A DNA stretch of 64,000 bases from Bradyrhizobium sp. CSA207 (GCF_029051685.1 NZ_JAACFT010000039.1:1-64000); one strand, 5' to 3'. Positions 51,459 through 61,131 are shown, counted from the first letter of the stretch. Notes: generated from the letters alone by a model not told the origin. A program made the numbers and translations.

Positions 51459-52745
51459 TTAACGCGGGTGCCGCGGCAGGCTGGGCAGGAACACTGCAAG
51501 CAGCCCGATCGCCGGCAGCCAGGCGCAGACCTGGTAGACGAACGCGATCGAGGTGTGGTCGGCAAGCTTGCCGAGCGCGGCGGCGCCCAGGCCCCCGATG
51601 CCGAACGCGACGCCGAAGAACACGCCCGAGATCATGCCGAAGCGATGCGGCACCAGTTCCTGAGCGAACACGATGATCGACGACGTCGTCGAGGAGATGA
51701 TCAGGCCGACGATCACGGACAGCACCGCACTGCCGGCAAGCCCGGCATAGGGCAGCGCCAGCGTGAACGGCAGCGCGCCGAGAATAGAGATCCAGATCAC
51801 GATCTTGCGGCCGAAACGATCGCCCAAGGGACCCCCGAGAAACGCGCCGACCGCGTTCGCCGCGAGGAAGATGAAGAGATAGATCTGGGCGGTCTGCGTC
51901 GACACGCCGAAGCGGTCGATCAGGTAGAAGATGTAGTAGCTCGACAGGCTGGAGACGTAGAGCTGCTTTGAGAACAGCAGCGCCACCAGCACGGCCAGCG
52001 CGACCGCGACGCGGCGCGAGCTCGGCCCGCCCGGCTGGGTGTGAACCGGTGCCGCCTTCCTTGTCGTGATCTGCGGCGCGTACCAGCGGCCGATGCGCCA
52101 GAGGATGACAATTGCGAGGAACGCAATCGAGGAGAACCAGGCGATGCTGCCCTGTCCGAATGGCACGACGATGAGCGCGGCCAGCAACGGTCCCATCGAC
52201 GTGCCGAAGCTGCCGCCGAGCTGGAACACCGACTGCGCAAAACCGTAGCGGCCGCCCGATGCAAGCCGCGCGATGCGCGCGGATTCGGGATGAAACACCG
52301 CCGAGCCGAGACCGACCAACGCGGCTGCAACGAGGATGACGAGATACTGGTGCGCGGCGCTGAGCAGCAGCAGGCCGCAGAAGGTCGAGGCCATGCCGAT
52401 CGACAGCGAATAAGGCTGCGCCTTCTTGTCGGTGTAGTGCCCGACCACCGGCTGGAGCAGCGAAGCGGTAAATTGGAAGGCCAGCGTGATCATGCCGATT
52501 TGCGCGAAGTCCAGCGCGTAGGTGTCCTTCAGGATCGGATACACCGATGCGATCAGCGACTGCATGGTGTCGTTGAGGAAGTGCGAGAAGCTGATGCCGG
52601 CGAGCACGACATAGGCCGGCCCCGCGCCCGGCTTGGCAGCGGGCGCGATGTCGCTGACGACGACCGGCTCGGTCAGCGTTTCCTCGGAGACCACCACAGG
52701 CTTGTTCAAAGGCTCGATCCCGGCAGACGCGGCGAACCGCCGCAT
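51459..52745 (-). CDS. MFS transporter, fosmidomycin-resistance-like
   Basis: A 428-residue protein with 12 predicted transmembrane segments. After a short cytoplasmic N-terminus (MRRFAASAGIEPLNK) the first segment begins GPAYVVLAGISFSHFLNDT. The conserved MFS motifs are GHYTDKKAQ after segment 2 and GDRFGRK in the second half. The first-loop pattern and HFLNDTMQSLIAS resemble the Fsr fosmidomycin-efflux group. The substrate is unknown here. The ATG at 52745 is chosen; a longer frame would run through a repeat element. Confidence 0.88.
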   Translation of the reverse strand: MRRFAASAGIEPLNKPVVVSEETLTEPVVVSDIAPAAKPGAGPAYVVLAGISFSHFLNDTMQSLIASVYPILKDTYALDFAQIGMITLAFQFTASLLQPVVGHYTDKKAQPYSLSIGMASTFCGLLLLSAAHQYLVILVAAALVGLGSAVFHPESARIARLASGGRYGFAQSVFQLGGSFGTSMGPLLAALIVVPFGQGSIAWFSSIAFLAIVILWRIGRWYAPQITTRKAAPVHTQPGGPSSRRVAVALAVLVALLFSKQLYVSSLSSYYIFYLIDRFGVSTQTAQIYLFIFLAANAVGAFLGGPLGDRFGRKIVIWISILGALPFTLALPYAGLAGSAVLSVIVGLIISSTTSSIIVFAQELVPHRFGMISGVFFGVAFGIGGLGAAALGKLADHTSIAFVYQVCAWLPAIGLLAVFLPSLPRHPR

Positions 52746-52819
52746 CCGGCTAGTTACGATGCAAGCTGTGGCCGAACCACCGCCAATCCTCGATGGCTGG
52801 AATGCGCGTGTGTCTTCGT

Positions 52820-52968
52820 CCCTCTCCCCTTGTGGGAGAGGGTGGATCGCCGCGCAGCGGCGAGACGGGTGAGGGGTTGCCTCCGCGAACTCATCTTGCA
52901 ATTGGTATGCGCGGATAGAACCCCTCATCCGGCGCTTCGCGCCACCTTCTCCCACAAGGGGAGAAGGA
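52820..52968. repeat. Interspersed repeat between MFS gene and glmM
   Basis: CCTCTCCCCTTGTGGGAGAGG (about 52821-52841) and the inverted CCTTCTCCCACAAGGGGAGAAGG (about 52945-52968) flank arms with GCCGCGCAGCGGC and GGCGCTTCGCGCC. This is the same design as 39311-39440. Confidence 0.65.
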
Positions 52969-52974
52969 AGAAGT

Positions 52975-54318
52975 TCAAGCCGCCGCGTGGCCGAGCGCGG
53001 AGACGATGGTGTCGACGACGTCCTCGACCAGGACGCGATCCTCGCCCTCGCCCATGACACGGATCACGGGCTCGGTGCCGGAGGAGCGGATCAAGAGCCG
53101 GCCGTGGCCGTTGAGCCGGTTCTCGCCGTCGGAGATCGCCGATTTGACGTCCTTATCGTCGAGCGGCTTGCCGCCCTTGTGGCGGACGTTCTTGAGGATC
53201 TGCGGCAGCGGATCGAAGCGGTGGCAGACCTCGGACACGGGCCGGCGCAGCCTCTGCACCACTGCCAGCACCTGCAAGGCAGCAACGAAGCCATCGCCGG
53301 TGGTGGCATAATCGGACAGGATAATGTGGCCGGACTGCTCGCCGCCAAGATTGTAGCCGCCGCTCAGCATCTGCTCGAGCACGTAGCGGTCGCCGACCGG
53401 CGTGCGCACGAGTTCGAGCCCCTGCCCGTTCAGAAAACGCTCCAGCCCGAGATTGGACATCACGGTCGCGACGATGCCGGGCCGCGACAGTCGCCCGTCT
53501 TCCTTCCAGCTCTGCGCGATCACCGCGAGCAACTGGTCGCCGTCGACGAGATGGCCGCGCTCGTCGACCAGGATGACGCGATCGGCGTCCCCGTCGAGCG
53601 CGATGCCGATGTCGGCGCGCATCTCGCGCACCTTCCTGGACAGCGCTTCCGGCGAGGTCGAGCCGCATTCCTTGTTGATGTTGAAGCCGTCCGGCTCCAC
53701 TCCGATCGGCACCACGTCGGCGCCGAGCTCCCACAGCGCCTCCGGCACCACCTTGTAGGCGGCGCCATTGGCGCAATCGACCACGACGCGCAGGCCGTCG
53801 AGCGACAGATCGCGCGGCAGCGTGCGCTTGGCGAATTCGATGTAGCGGTCGTGGACGCCGTCGATGCGGCGGGCGCGCCCCAGGCTGGCGCTCTGCGCCA
53901 GCCGCTTGTCCAGCGATTCGTCGAGCAGCAGCTCGATCTGCTTCTCGACGTCGTCGGAGAGCTTGAAGCCTTGCGGGCCGAACAGCTTGATGCCGTTATC
54001 CTCGAACAGATTGTGCGAGGCCGAGATCATCACGCCGAGGTCGGCGCGCATCGACTTGGTCAGCATCGCGACCGCCGGCGTCGGCATCGGGCCGACCAGC
54101 AGCACGTCCATGCCGACCGAAGTGAAGCCCGCGACCATCGCATATTCGATCATGTAGCCCGACAGGCGCGTGTCCTTGCCGATCACGACCCGATGGCGAT
54201 GATCACCGCGCTGAAACGCCAGGCCAGCGGCCTGGCCGACCTTGAGCGCGAGCTCCGGCGTGATCAGTCCGTTGGCGCGGCCCCGAATCCCGTCCGTCCC
54301 GAAATATTTGCGGCTCAT
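52975..54318 (-). CDS. glmM: Phosphoglucosamine mutase
   Basis: A 447-residue protein starting MSRKYFGTDGIRGRANG. Ser101 in VMISASHNLFEDNG is the phosphoserine. The metal-binding DGDADR is in IGIALDGDADRVILVDE, and the sugar-binding GEQSGHII is present. The C-terminal phosphate-binding LIRSSGTEPVIRVMGEG is intact. It interconverts glucosamine-6-phosphate and glucosamine-1-phosphate for UDP-GlcNAc, peptidoglycan and lipid A synthesis. It is monocistronic here. The ATG at 54318 is the conserved start. Confidence 0.96.
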   Translation of the reverse strand: MSRKYFGTDGIRGRANGLITPELALKVGQAAGLAFQRGDHRHRVVIGKDTRLSGYMIEYAMVAGFTSVGMDVLLVGPMPTPAVAMLTKSMRADLGVMISASHNLFEDNGIKLFGPQGFKLSDDVEKQIELLLDESLDKRLAQSASLGRARRIDGVHDRYIEFAKRTLPRDLSLDGLRVVVDCANGAAYKVVPEALWELGADVVPIGVEPDGFNINKECGSTSPEALSRKVREMRADIGIALDGDADRVILVDERGHLVDGDQLLAVIAQSWKEDGRLSRPGIVATVMSNLGLERFLNGQGLELVRTPVGDRYVLEQMLSGGYNLGGEQSGHIILSDYATTGDGFVAALQVLAVVQRLRRPVSEVCHRFDPLPQILKNVRHKGGKPLDDKDVKSAISDGENRLNGHGRLLIRSSGTEPVIRVMGEGEDRVLVEDVVDTIVSALGHAAA

Positions 54319-54543
54319 CTCGTCCCCCAGGCAACAACCAGGGAATCCCGTTGTACAACCCGCGGATGCCCGAACGGGCCCCGCATCCCTGATTTGCTGA
54401 GGTCTTATAAGGCCATTGCGGCTAACTTGGCTTCAAAAAATATGATGAATCATTACGGAACCGGGGTCGCCGCGGCCCTGATAACTTGTTGTTAATATTA
54501 TGGTTACGGCTCGCCGGGGTCGGAACGGAGCGGAACCCGCCGC

Positions 54544-54711
54544 CTAGTCGGTGCGCTTGATGTGGCTGTCCCCAAGGCTTGGCGACGGCTGGGTGACGCT
54601 GACGGGATCGGAGCCGGGGAAGGTCTCTTCCAGTCCCTCTTCCAGCGCTTCTTCGAGCCGGAGCTTCTCCTTGATCTCTTCCGGCGTCGGCTGGCTGCGC
54701 GGTCTGGTCAT
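54544..54711 (-). CDS. Small hypothetical protein
   Basis: A 55-residue protein starting MTRPRSQPTPEEIKEKLRL, with EEALEEGLEETFPGSDPVSV in the middle and a Ser/Pro-rich tail. The GSDPVSVTQPSP pattern is common in small conserved proteins of Bradyrhizobium. GGGAGG lies 6 bases before the ATG at 54711. Function unknown. Confidence 0.75.
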   Translation of the reverse strand: MTRPRSQPTPEEIKEKLRLEEALEEGLEETFPGSDPVSVTQPSPSLGDSHIKRTD

Positions 54712-54812
54712 GGCGCCCTCCCTGCAGAGGATCTGCAAACGATTTGGCTGTGCGTCCAACCATGCTAGATGACCCCTAAATCTTCCGATGCAAGACGGGC
54801 GGGGAAACGTTC

Positions 54813-55949
54813 ATGAAGCACATCACCTGTATCGACGATCTTCGCACCCTGCATCAGCGCCGCGTGCCGAAGGCGTTCTTCGATTATTGCGACCGCGGCT
54901 CGTATGCCGAGGAAACGCTGCGCGCCAACCGCGAGGACATGCAGGCCATCAAGTTTCGCCAGCGCATCCTGGTCGATGTCTCCAAGCGCGATACCGCGAC
55001 CACCATTCTCGGCGAGCCCTCGACCATGCCGCTGATACTTGCGCCGGTGGGCCTGCTGGGCATGCAGCATGGCGACGGCGAGATCCACGCCTGCCGCGCC
55101 GCGCAAGCCGCCGGCATCCCGTTCACGCAGTCGACGATGTCGATCTGCTCGATCGAAGACATCGCGGCCAGTGTCGAGAAGCCGTTCTGGTTCCAGCTCT
55201 ACGTGATGAAGGACCGCGGTTTCATCAAGGAGCTGATCCAGCGCGCGATCGCGGCCAAGTGCAGCGCGCTCGTGCTCACCGTCGACCTCCAGGTGATCGG
55301 GCAACGTCATCAGGACATCAAGAACGGCATGACGGTGCCGCCGGAATGGTCACTGTCGAAGCTGGTCGATTTCGCGACCAAGCCGGCCTGGGTGTCCGGC
55401 GTGCTGCAGGGCAAGCGCCGCACCTTCGGCAATCTCGCCGGTCATCTGAAGATCAGCGACGACATCACATCGCTGTCGACCTGGATCAACTCGCAGTTCG
55501 ACACCTCGCTGAACTGGAAGGACATCGACTGGATCCGCAGCATCTGGCCGGGCAAGCTGATTTTGAAGGGCATCCTCGACGTCGAGGACGCCGAACTTGC
55601 CGCCAAGACCGGCGCGCAGGCGCTGGTCGTGTCCAACCATGGCGGCCGCCAACTCGACGGCGCGCCGTCCTCGATCGAGGTGCTGCCCGAGATCGTCGAC
55701 GCCGTCGGTGAGAGGATGGAGATCATGTTCGACGGCGGCATCCGCTCCGGCCAGGACGTGATGCGCGCGCTCGCGCTCGGAGCAAAGTCCTGCATGATCG
55801 GCCGCGCCTATGCCTACGGCCTGGGTGCCGGCGGCCAGGCCGGCGTCGCCAAGGCGATCGACATCATCCAGAAGGAACTGCTCACGACCATGGGCCTGTG
55901 CGGCGTCAACCGGATCGACGAGATCGACGAGCACATCATTGCGGAGTGA
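54813..55949 (+). CDS. lldD: FMN-dependent L-lactate dehydrogenase / alpha-hydroxy-acid dehydrogenase
   Basis: A 378-residue TIM-barrel flavoprotein. Conserved parts include KRVP-like start HQRRVPKAFFDYCDRGSYAE, ILAPVGLLGMQHGDGE, and the active-site VVSNHGGRQLDGAPSS (catalytic His and Arg). It ends GVNRIDEIDEHI. The family oxidises L-lactate or other L-2-hydroxy acids using FMN. It is assigned to lactate by overall length and motif order. The start ATG 54813 follows a GGGGAAACG leader. Confidence 0.9.
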   Translation: MKHITCIDDLRTLHQRRVPKAFFDYCDRGSYAEETLRANREDMQAIKFRQRILVDVSKRDTATTILGEPSTMPLILAPVGLLGMQHGDGEIHACRAAQAAGIPFTQSTMSICSIEDIAASVEKPFWFQLYVMKDRGFIKELIQRAIAAKCSALVLTVDLQVIGQRHQDIKNGMTVPPEWSLSKLVDFATKPAWVSGVLQGKRRTFGNLAGHLKISDDITSLSTWINSQFDTSLNWKDIDWIRSIWPGKLILKGILDVEDAELAAKTGAQALVVSNHGGRQLDGAPSSIEVLPEIVDAVGERMEIMFDGGIRSGQDVMRALALGAKSCMIGRAYAYGLGAGGQAGVAKAIDIIQKELLTTMGLCGVNRIDEIDEHIIAE

Positions 55950-55960
55950 CGGCCGTACTT

Positions 55961-56182
55961 AACCTCTCCCCGCTCTTCAGCGGGGAGAGGTCGGATCGCC
56001 TCGGCGATGCGAAGCATCGTCCGGCGCATCCGGGTGAGGGGCAGGGCAGACTGGTTGCCGAAATGAAGGTCCATTCGACTCGTGTGATGACCTCTGAACT
56101 AGATAGTCATCTCACAAGTCAAAGCCGACTCGCGGAGACGGCCCCTCACCCCACCCTCTCCCCGTAAGAACGGGGCGAGGGA
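55961..56182. repeat. Interspersed repeat after lldD
   Basis: AACCTCTCCCCGC and inverted GCGGGGAGAGG flank a loop near 55961-55993. A second unit near 56131-56180 (CGCGGAGACGGCCCCTCACC) matches 58159-58190 (CGCGGAGACGGCCCCCTCAC), with one extra C. Confidence 0.6.
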
Positions 56183-56229
56183 GCGAGAAGCCGTGCGTCC
56201 CTGACCTCCGAGTGGTGGCCGTTCATCCC

Positions 56230-56856
56230 TCACATCGGCGGCGTCAGGCCCTCGCGGCCGACGCTGACGCGATTGGCTTCGAGTGAGCCGTCCGGCAGCG
56301 GCTTGACGAAGGCGATAACCTTGGCGCCGGTCTTCAGGTCGGATTTGTCGCCGGGCACGAAAGTCACCACCGGCGTGTTGTCGGCGACGAACACCTTCTT
56401 CTCGCCGTCCTTGTATTTGACGAGCAGGGTGTGGCCGTCATTGCCGACGACACTCTCGGCCACCGTCGCGTTGGTCATGCTGGAGTTGGGCTTGAGGTCA
56501 TAGGGCCGCGAGCCTTCGCCGGTGCCGCGCATGCTCTCGGGAAACACATGGACCTCGACGGCATTCTGGCCGCCGTCCGGGCCCGGCACAGTGGTCGCAC
56601 CGATGAACGAACCCGGCTTGATGTCGGCAAGCGAAGTCTTCGCAATACCGGATACGCTTATGTCGGGTGCGATGCGGAGCTTGACGTCTTCACCGCTGCG
56701 CGACTTGACCTGCATCGTGTCGCCATCGACGGTTTCGATCGTGCCGCGCACGCGCGTCGGCACCGGCGCCCTTTGCGCGAGTGCATAGAGGGTGGAAACG
56801 GCCACCATCGCGACAGCGATGAGCGGACGTGTAAACGTTGCACGTTGAACAGACAT
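56230..56856 (-). CDS. Hypothetical periplasmic protein
   Basis: A 208-residue protein with a signal peptide (IAVAMVAVSTLYALA, cleavage after about residue 28). The mature part has small beta-barrel/OB-like repeats: RGTIETVDGDTMQVKSRSGE and TLLVKYKDGEKKVFVADNTP. Such DUF5666-like domains occur in periplasmic proteins of unknown role in Bradyrhizobium. No catalytic motif is seen. It precedes aroE in the opposite sense of the chromosome numbering but on the same strand. Confidence 0.75.
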   Translation of the reverse strand: MSVQRATFTRPLIAVAMVAVSTLYALAQRAPVPTRVRGTIETVDGDTMQVKSRSGEDVKLRIAPDISVSGIAKTSLADIKPGSFIGATTVPGPDGGQNAVEVHVFPESMRGTGEGSRPYDLKPNSSMTNATVAESVVGNDGHTLLVKYKDGEKKVFVADNTPVVTFVPGDKSDLKTGAKVIAFVKPLPDGSLEANRVSVGREGLTPPM

Positions 56857-56913
56857 GTCGGTCTCCGGATTGTCCCTACGGACATAGAACTCCGGAGACT
56901 GCGCGCTATTCGC

Positions 56914-57753
56914 TCAAGTCTTTGTGAGATCGGCCTCGACCAGCGCGCGCAGTTCCGCCGTGACCTCTGGCCGCTGGCCGAACCACAGCTCGAAGCCGCG
57001 CACGGCCTGATGCAGCAGCATGCCGAGCCCATCGGCGGTCTGCAATCCGCGCCCCGTTGCGGCCGCAAGCAGCGGCGTGACCAAGGGGACATAGACGAGA
57101 TCGGCGACGACGGACGCTTGCGCCAGGCGCGCCACATCGACATCGAGTGGAGGCTGGCCGTGCATGCCAAGCGAGGTCGTGTTCACGAGAAGTTTTGCGC
57201 GCGGCAGTACGTCATTGATTCCGTCCCACGTCACGGGCTGCACGTTCGGCCCGAACTGTCTTGCGAGCGCTTCGGCCCGGGCGATCGCTCGATTGGCGAG
57301 ATGGACGCGGCTGACGCCGCGTTCGAGCAGGCCGAACACGACCGCGCGCGAGGAGCCGCCCGCCCCCAGCACCAGCGCCTCTTCGGCCCGATCCCAGCCG
57401 GGTGCGCTGGCGTCGAGATTGTTGATGAAGCCCTCGACGTCGGTGTTGGTCGAGCGCAATTCGCCGCCCTCGAACCACAGCGTGTTGGCGGCGCCTACGG
57501 CCTGTGCGCGCGCATCGGGTGTCGACAGCGCGAGCACAGCTTCCTTGTGCGGGATGGTGACATTGGCGCCGACGAAGCCGCGCAGCGACAGCCGCAGCAC
57601 GAAATCGCGTAAGTCGTCGGGCGGCACCGCCTCGATGACGTAGCCGCCTTCGATCCCAAGCGTGCGCAGCCAGTAATGATGGATCAACGGCGAGCGCGAA
57701 TGCGCTGCCGGCCATCCGATCAGACAGGCTGCGGGAGCCTTGGTCACGGTCAT
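56914..57753 (-). CDS. aroE: Shikimate dehydrogenase
   Basis: A 279-residue enzyme. The N-terminal substrate domain has GWPAAHSRSPLIHHYWL and FVGANVTIPHKEAVL (catalytic Lys). The NADP Rossmann loop is EALVLGAGGSSRAVVFGLL, and the C-terminal ADGLGMLLHQAVRGFELWFG is typical. It reduces 3-dehydroshikimate in aromatic amino-acid synthesis. ATG 57753 (MTVTKAPAACLIG) is the conserved start. No other aro gene is adjacent. Confidence 0.94.
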   Translation of the reverse strand: MTVTKAPAACLIGWPAAHSRSPLIHHYWLRTLGIEGGYVIEAVPPDDLRDFVLRLSLRGFVGANVTIPHKEAVLALSTPDARAQAVGAANTLWFEGGELRSTNTDVEGFINNLDASAPGWDRAEEALVLGAGGSSRAVVFGLLERGVSRVHLANRAIARAEALARQFGPNVQPVTWDGINDVLPRAKLLVNTTSLGMHGQPPLDVDVARLAQASVVADLVYVPLVTPLLAAATGRGLQTADGLGMLLHQAVRGFELWFGQRPEVTAELRALVEADLTKT

Positions 57754-58264
57754 GTTTGCCTCGGGGTCTTGTCGAGGCGATCCATTTCGCGTCCCGCGAG
57801 CTCTGTCAAGCGCGCGAGCGCCGCATCGCAACGGCCGCGATCGCCCCAGCCCTCACCACAAGCGGGAGAGGGCGCGCAGCAGCCCTGCCGGCGGCAATGA
57901 AGGCCAATCGCGGCGCCTTCTAGCTCGCGGCCACATCATCCGCTGCGGGAACAGCCGCGCTTGCTGTGCCCTTGATGTCGGCGACCGCGCGCGCGATGGT
58001 CTCGCGATATTTCGCGCGCGGCGGGGGTGACGCCGTGGGTCAACAACGCGCGGCGGACGGCGGGCGACGCCCCGGTGATGAACACGGTATTGCTAGGAGC
58101 GGAGAACCAACCGACTCGTAAGCCTGTCGATCGCATTCGACTCACAAATCAGACCGCATTCGCGGAGACGGCCCCCTCACCCCACCCTCTCAGCGCGAGC
58201 GGAGCTCGTCGCGTCCCCGTGAGAACGGGGCAAGGGAGCGAGAGAATGGCGCCTCCCTTACAGC
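57754..58264. other. Intergenic stretch with SulP remnant and repeat
   Basis: 511 bases without an intact gene. It holds a pseudogene remnant (57920-58105) and a repeat around 58159-58250 related to 56131-56190. Confidence 0.6.
57920..58105 (-). pseudogene. C-terminal remnant of a SulP-family transporter (STAS domain)
   Basis: The frame NTVFITGASPAVRRALLTHGV followed, after a one-base shift in a C run, by PPRAKYRETIARAVADIKGT and a stop at 57920-57922 matches the end of a STAS domain in sulphate-permease proteins. Only about 60 residues are left and the rest of the gene is absent. It is a decayed remnant. Confidence 0.5.
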
Positions 58265-60313
58265 TCAGGCCGCGACGCGATGCGCGGCGATGATCTGGTC
58301 GGCGGCGCGGCCGGTCACTTCGGCCATGTGGTCGAACTGGCGGGTGAAGCTGCCGCTGCCGGCCGTGGCCGAACGCAGCTCGACGATGAGCTCGCCGATC
58401 TCGGCTTCCGGCATCAAGGCGCGGACGCAATCCCAACCGCTCCAGCCGTCGCGGGTGTCGAAGCCGAGGATCTGGCCGCGCCGCGCCGACAGGATCGCGT
58501 TGACCTTGGCCGTGGCATCGGTCGGGCAGACGATCTCGACCACGTGGATCGGCTCCAGCAGCACCGGCTGGCATTGTGGCAGGCCTTCGTTGAGCCCGAT
58601 CCGCGCCGCCGTACGGAAGGCGAGGTCGGAGGAATCGACGCTGTGATACGAGCCGTCGGTCAGCGTCACCTGCACATCGGTGACGGGGAAACCGAGCGGA
58701 CCGCGCGTCAATCCGTCGATGACACCTTCCTCCACTGCCGGGATGTAGTTGCGCGGCACCGCGCCGCCGACCACCTTCTCGGCAAACTTGAAGCCGTCGC
58801 CGCGCGGCAGCGGCCTGATGTCGAGCACGACGTCGCCGAACTGGCCGTGGCCGCCGGACTGCTTCTTGTGACGGCCGCGCTGGATGATCGGCTTGCGGAT
58901 GGTCTCCTGGTAGCCGATCGCGGGCGGATGCGAGGTGACCTTGACGCCGAAGCGGTCGCGCAATCGCTCGCTGGCCACGCGCAAATGCATCTCGCCCTGC
59001 CCCCACAACACGATGTCGTGGGTCTGCGCGTTCTGCACCATCATCAGCGACGGATCCTCCTCGTGCAGGCGCGCCAGCGCCTGGCCGAGCTTGACGTCGT
59101 CCTTGCGGTCGGGGGCCGCGATCGAAATCGCGAGCACCGGCGACGTCGGCTCGAGAGCGGCGAGCGCGGCCGGCGGGGTCTTGCCGCTCGACACCGTGTC
59201 GCCGGTCTTGATCGGATCGAGCTTGCCGAGCGCCACCGTGTCGCCGGCTTCCGCCGAAGCACGCTTGCTGTCGTAGGCGCCGTTGACGGCGAGGATGCCG
59301 GAGATGCGGCTGGCGCCGCCGGACGATGATTGCAGCGTGGCGCCGTCGTCGACATGGCCGGCGAGCAGCCGTGTCAGCGACAGCTTTCCGCCGTGCTGCG
59401 AATGCAGCGTCTTGAAGACGAAGCCGAGCGCGTCCCTGCTTTCGGGCACGCCGAGGCGCTTTGCGGTCTCGGCAATGCCGGGCGCCTCGTGACGCAGCGC
59501 CTTCATCAGGCGCAGCACGCCGTTTTCGCGCGCGGCTGCACCGAGCAGCACCGGACAGATCAGCCCTTCGCGCAACTCGCGGGCGAGGTCGTCAAACACG
59601 GCATCACGCGGCGGCTGGATGTCTTCGAGCAATTGCTCCATCAGCGCGTCGTCGTGGTCGGCGAGCTTCTCCAGCATCGAGAAGCGGGCCTCCTTCTCGC
59701 GGTCGAGATCGCCGCCTTGGAGCGCGATCACCTCGGAGGCCTTGTGCTCGCGATAGACAAAGGCGCGCTCCAGGGCGAGATCGACGAAGCCCTCGATCAG
59801 CTCGTCCTTCCAGATCGGAATCTGGCGCAGCACCAGCGGCACGCGCGAGGCCGGCTGGAGCGTTGCGAGCGTGTCGCGGATGCGCTGGTTGGCGCGGTCG
59901 ATCTTGTTGAGGAACAGGAAACGCGGGATCTTCAGCTCCTCCAGCTCGCGCAGGATGATCTGAAGCTGCGGCAGCTTCTTCTCGTCGGCCTCGCAGACCA
60001 CGACTGCGGCGTCGACCGCGGGCAGCGCGGCGCGCATGTCGTGGGCGAACTCGACGGAACCCGGACAATCGAGCAAGGTGTAGCTGTCGCCCATGAAACT
60101 CGTGGTGGCGGCGGTCAGCCCGACGGTCATCTTGTGATCACGGGCCTCTGGCGTGGCGTCGCCGACCGAGGTTCCGGCGTCGACGCTGCCGGCGCGCGAG
60201 ATTGCGCCCGTTCGCGCCAGTATCGCTTCAAGAAGTGTGGTTTTACCGCTTTGGAAAGGGCCCACCAGTGCAATGCACCGTGGACCTCGGGGACTTCTGA
60301 CGTCTTGTCCCAT
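58265..60313 (-). CDS. EF-G-like translational GTPase paralogue
   Basis: A 682-residue protein with the EF-G domain order. G1 is LVGPFQSGKTTLLE, G4 is FLFLNKIDRAN. G3 is LLDCPGSVEFAHDM, where the usual DTPGH is DCPGS: Ser replaces the catalytic His. Domain IV shows RKPIIQRGRHKKQSGGHGQF, and a domain V ending in GSFTRQFDHMAEVTG is present. EF-G-like paralogues (EF-G2) of this kind occur beside normal fusA in several bacteria; their role is not translocation in the usual sense. ATG 60313 has GGAGG upstream. Confidence 0.88.
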   Translation of the reverse strand: MGQDVRSPRGPRCIALVGPFQSGKTTLLEAILARTGAISRAGSVDAGTSVGDATPEARDHKMTVGLTAATTSFMGDSYTLLDCPGSVEFAHDMRAALPAVDAAVVVCEADEKKLPQLQIILRELEELKIPRFLFLNKIDRANQRIRDTLATLQPASRVPLVLRQIPIWKDELIEGFVDLALERAFVYREHKASEVIALQGGDLDREKEARFSMLEKLADHDDALMEQLLEDIQPPRDAVFDDLARELREGLICPVLLGAAARENGVLRLMKALRHEAPGIAETAKRLGVPESRDALGFVFKTLHSQHGGKLSLTRLLAGHVDDGATLQSSSGGASRISGILAVNGAYDSKRASAEAGDTVALGKLDPIKTGDTVSSGKTPPAALAALEPTSPVLAISIAAPDRKDDVKLGQALARLHEEDPSLMMVQNAQTHDIVLWGQGEMHLRVASERLRDRFGVKVTSHPPAIGYQETIRKPIIQRGRHKKQSGGHGQFGDVVLDIRPLPRGDGFKFAEKVVGGAVPRNYIPAVEEGVIDGLTRGPLGFPVTDVQVTLTDGSYHSVDSSDLAFRTAARIGLNEGLPQCQPVLLEPIHVVEIVCPTDATAKVNAILSARRGQILGFDTRDGWSGWDCVRALMPEAEIGELIVELRSATAGSGSFTRQFDHMAEVTGRAADQIIAAHRVAA

Positions 60314-60468
60314 TCGCCGCCTCCTTGGTATGGAGCTCGGCCCATGATTGGGTCGGCAAAGGCGGATGCTCTGCCCGTCCCCAAGATTTGGCAAGCGCGA
60401 AACGTCGCTGCGGTGCGTCGTCGCCGAAATCGCGCCTGTCGAGCGGCGCGATCGCTCACGCGAAATTG

Positions 60469-60948
60469 CTAACGCCCCGGACGGAGTTCCAGGCTTTCCA
60501 GACCGGCAGCGACGTTGAGGCCGACCTGGCCCTGCACGCTGAGCGGCTGGAGCGCGATCGAGTTGTTGGAGCCGCCGACCAGCACGTTGCCGCCGAGGCC
60601 GACGCCGACCGAGGCGCTGCCTTGCGCGCCGGCATAGGTGCCGGAGAGGTCGCCCGGTCCCAGCCGGTCGACCGGCGCGAACACGCCCCAGGCCAGCGCG
60701 GTCTCCTGGGTGATGCCGATGTCGAGGCCCACTTTGCGGATCGTCGCGACATAACGGTCATCGGGTACGCCGTTGACGCGCAGCACGCAGCCGAGATTGG
60801 TCACCGAGCCCACCACGAAGCCCACGCTGGCGCCGCCACGGCATTCGAGCACGCCGACCTGGACACTCCGCTGCTGTGCGCTGCCGCCGGCAACCGAGGC
60901 AACAAGACTCGCGGCGGCGAGCCCGGCGAGAAGGAATGAACGGCGCAT
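60469..60948 (-). CDS. DUF992 family protein
   Basis: A 159-residue protein with a signal peptide (MRRSFLLAGLAAASLVASVA; cleavage near AGGSAQQ). The mature part has VGVLECRGGASVGFVVGSVT with a conserved Cys, LGCVLRV with a second Cys, and many Gly-rich strands (GTYAGAQGSASVGVGLGGN), as in DUF992. It is secreted to the periplasm; function unknown. The family is essentially restricted to Rhizobiales. ATG 60948 is the signal-peptide start. Confidence 0.88.
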   Translation of the reverse strand: MRRSFLLAGLAAASLVASVAGGSAQQRSVQVGVLECRGGASVGFVVGSVTNLGCVLRVNGVPDDRYVATIRKVGLDIGITQETALAWGVFAPVDRLGPGDLSGTYAGAQGSASVGVGLGGNVLVGGSNNSIALQPLSVQGQVGLNVAAGLESLELRPGR

Positions 60949-61131
60949 TGAGTGTCTCCGGCGATGGAAGTGAGGCGGGCATGGAGGGCGCGGCACAAGC
61001 CGCGCGATGGTCTATGCCACAAGAGTCCTGGCGGTGCCAGATCGCCGGCCGCGAATTGGTGCTCTTCCCTTCTCCCACAAGGGGAGAGGGGTGCATCGTA
61101 TGCGGCGCAAGACAAGTTCGTTGTTACGCGA

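Noticed and set aside
52987..54495. Plus-strand frame of 502 codons opposite glmM
   Set aside because: It is the antisense shadow of a well-conserved enzyme; its residues are dominated by patterns produced by the GC-rich complementary strand.
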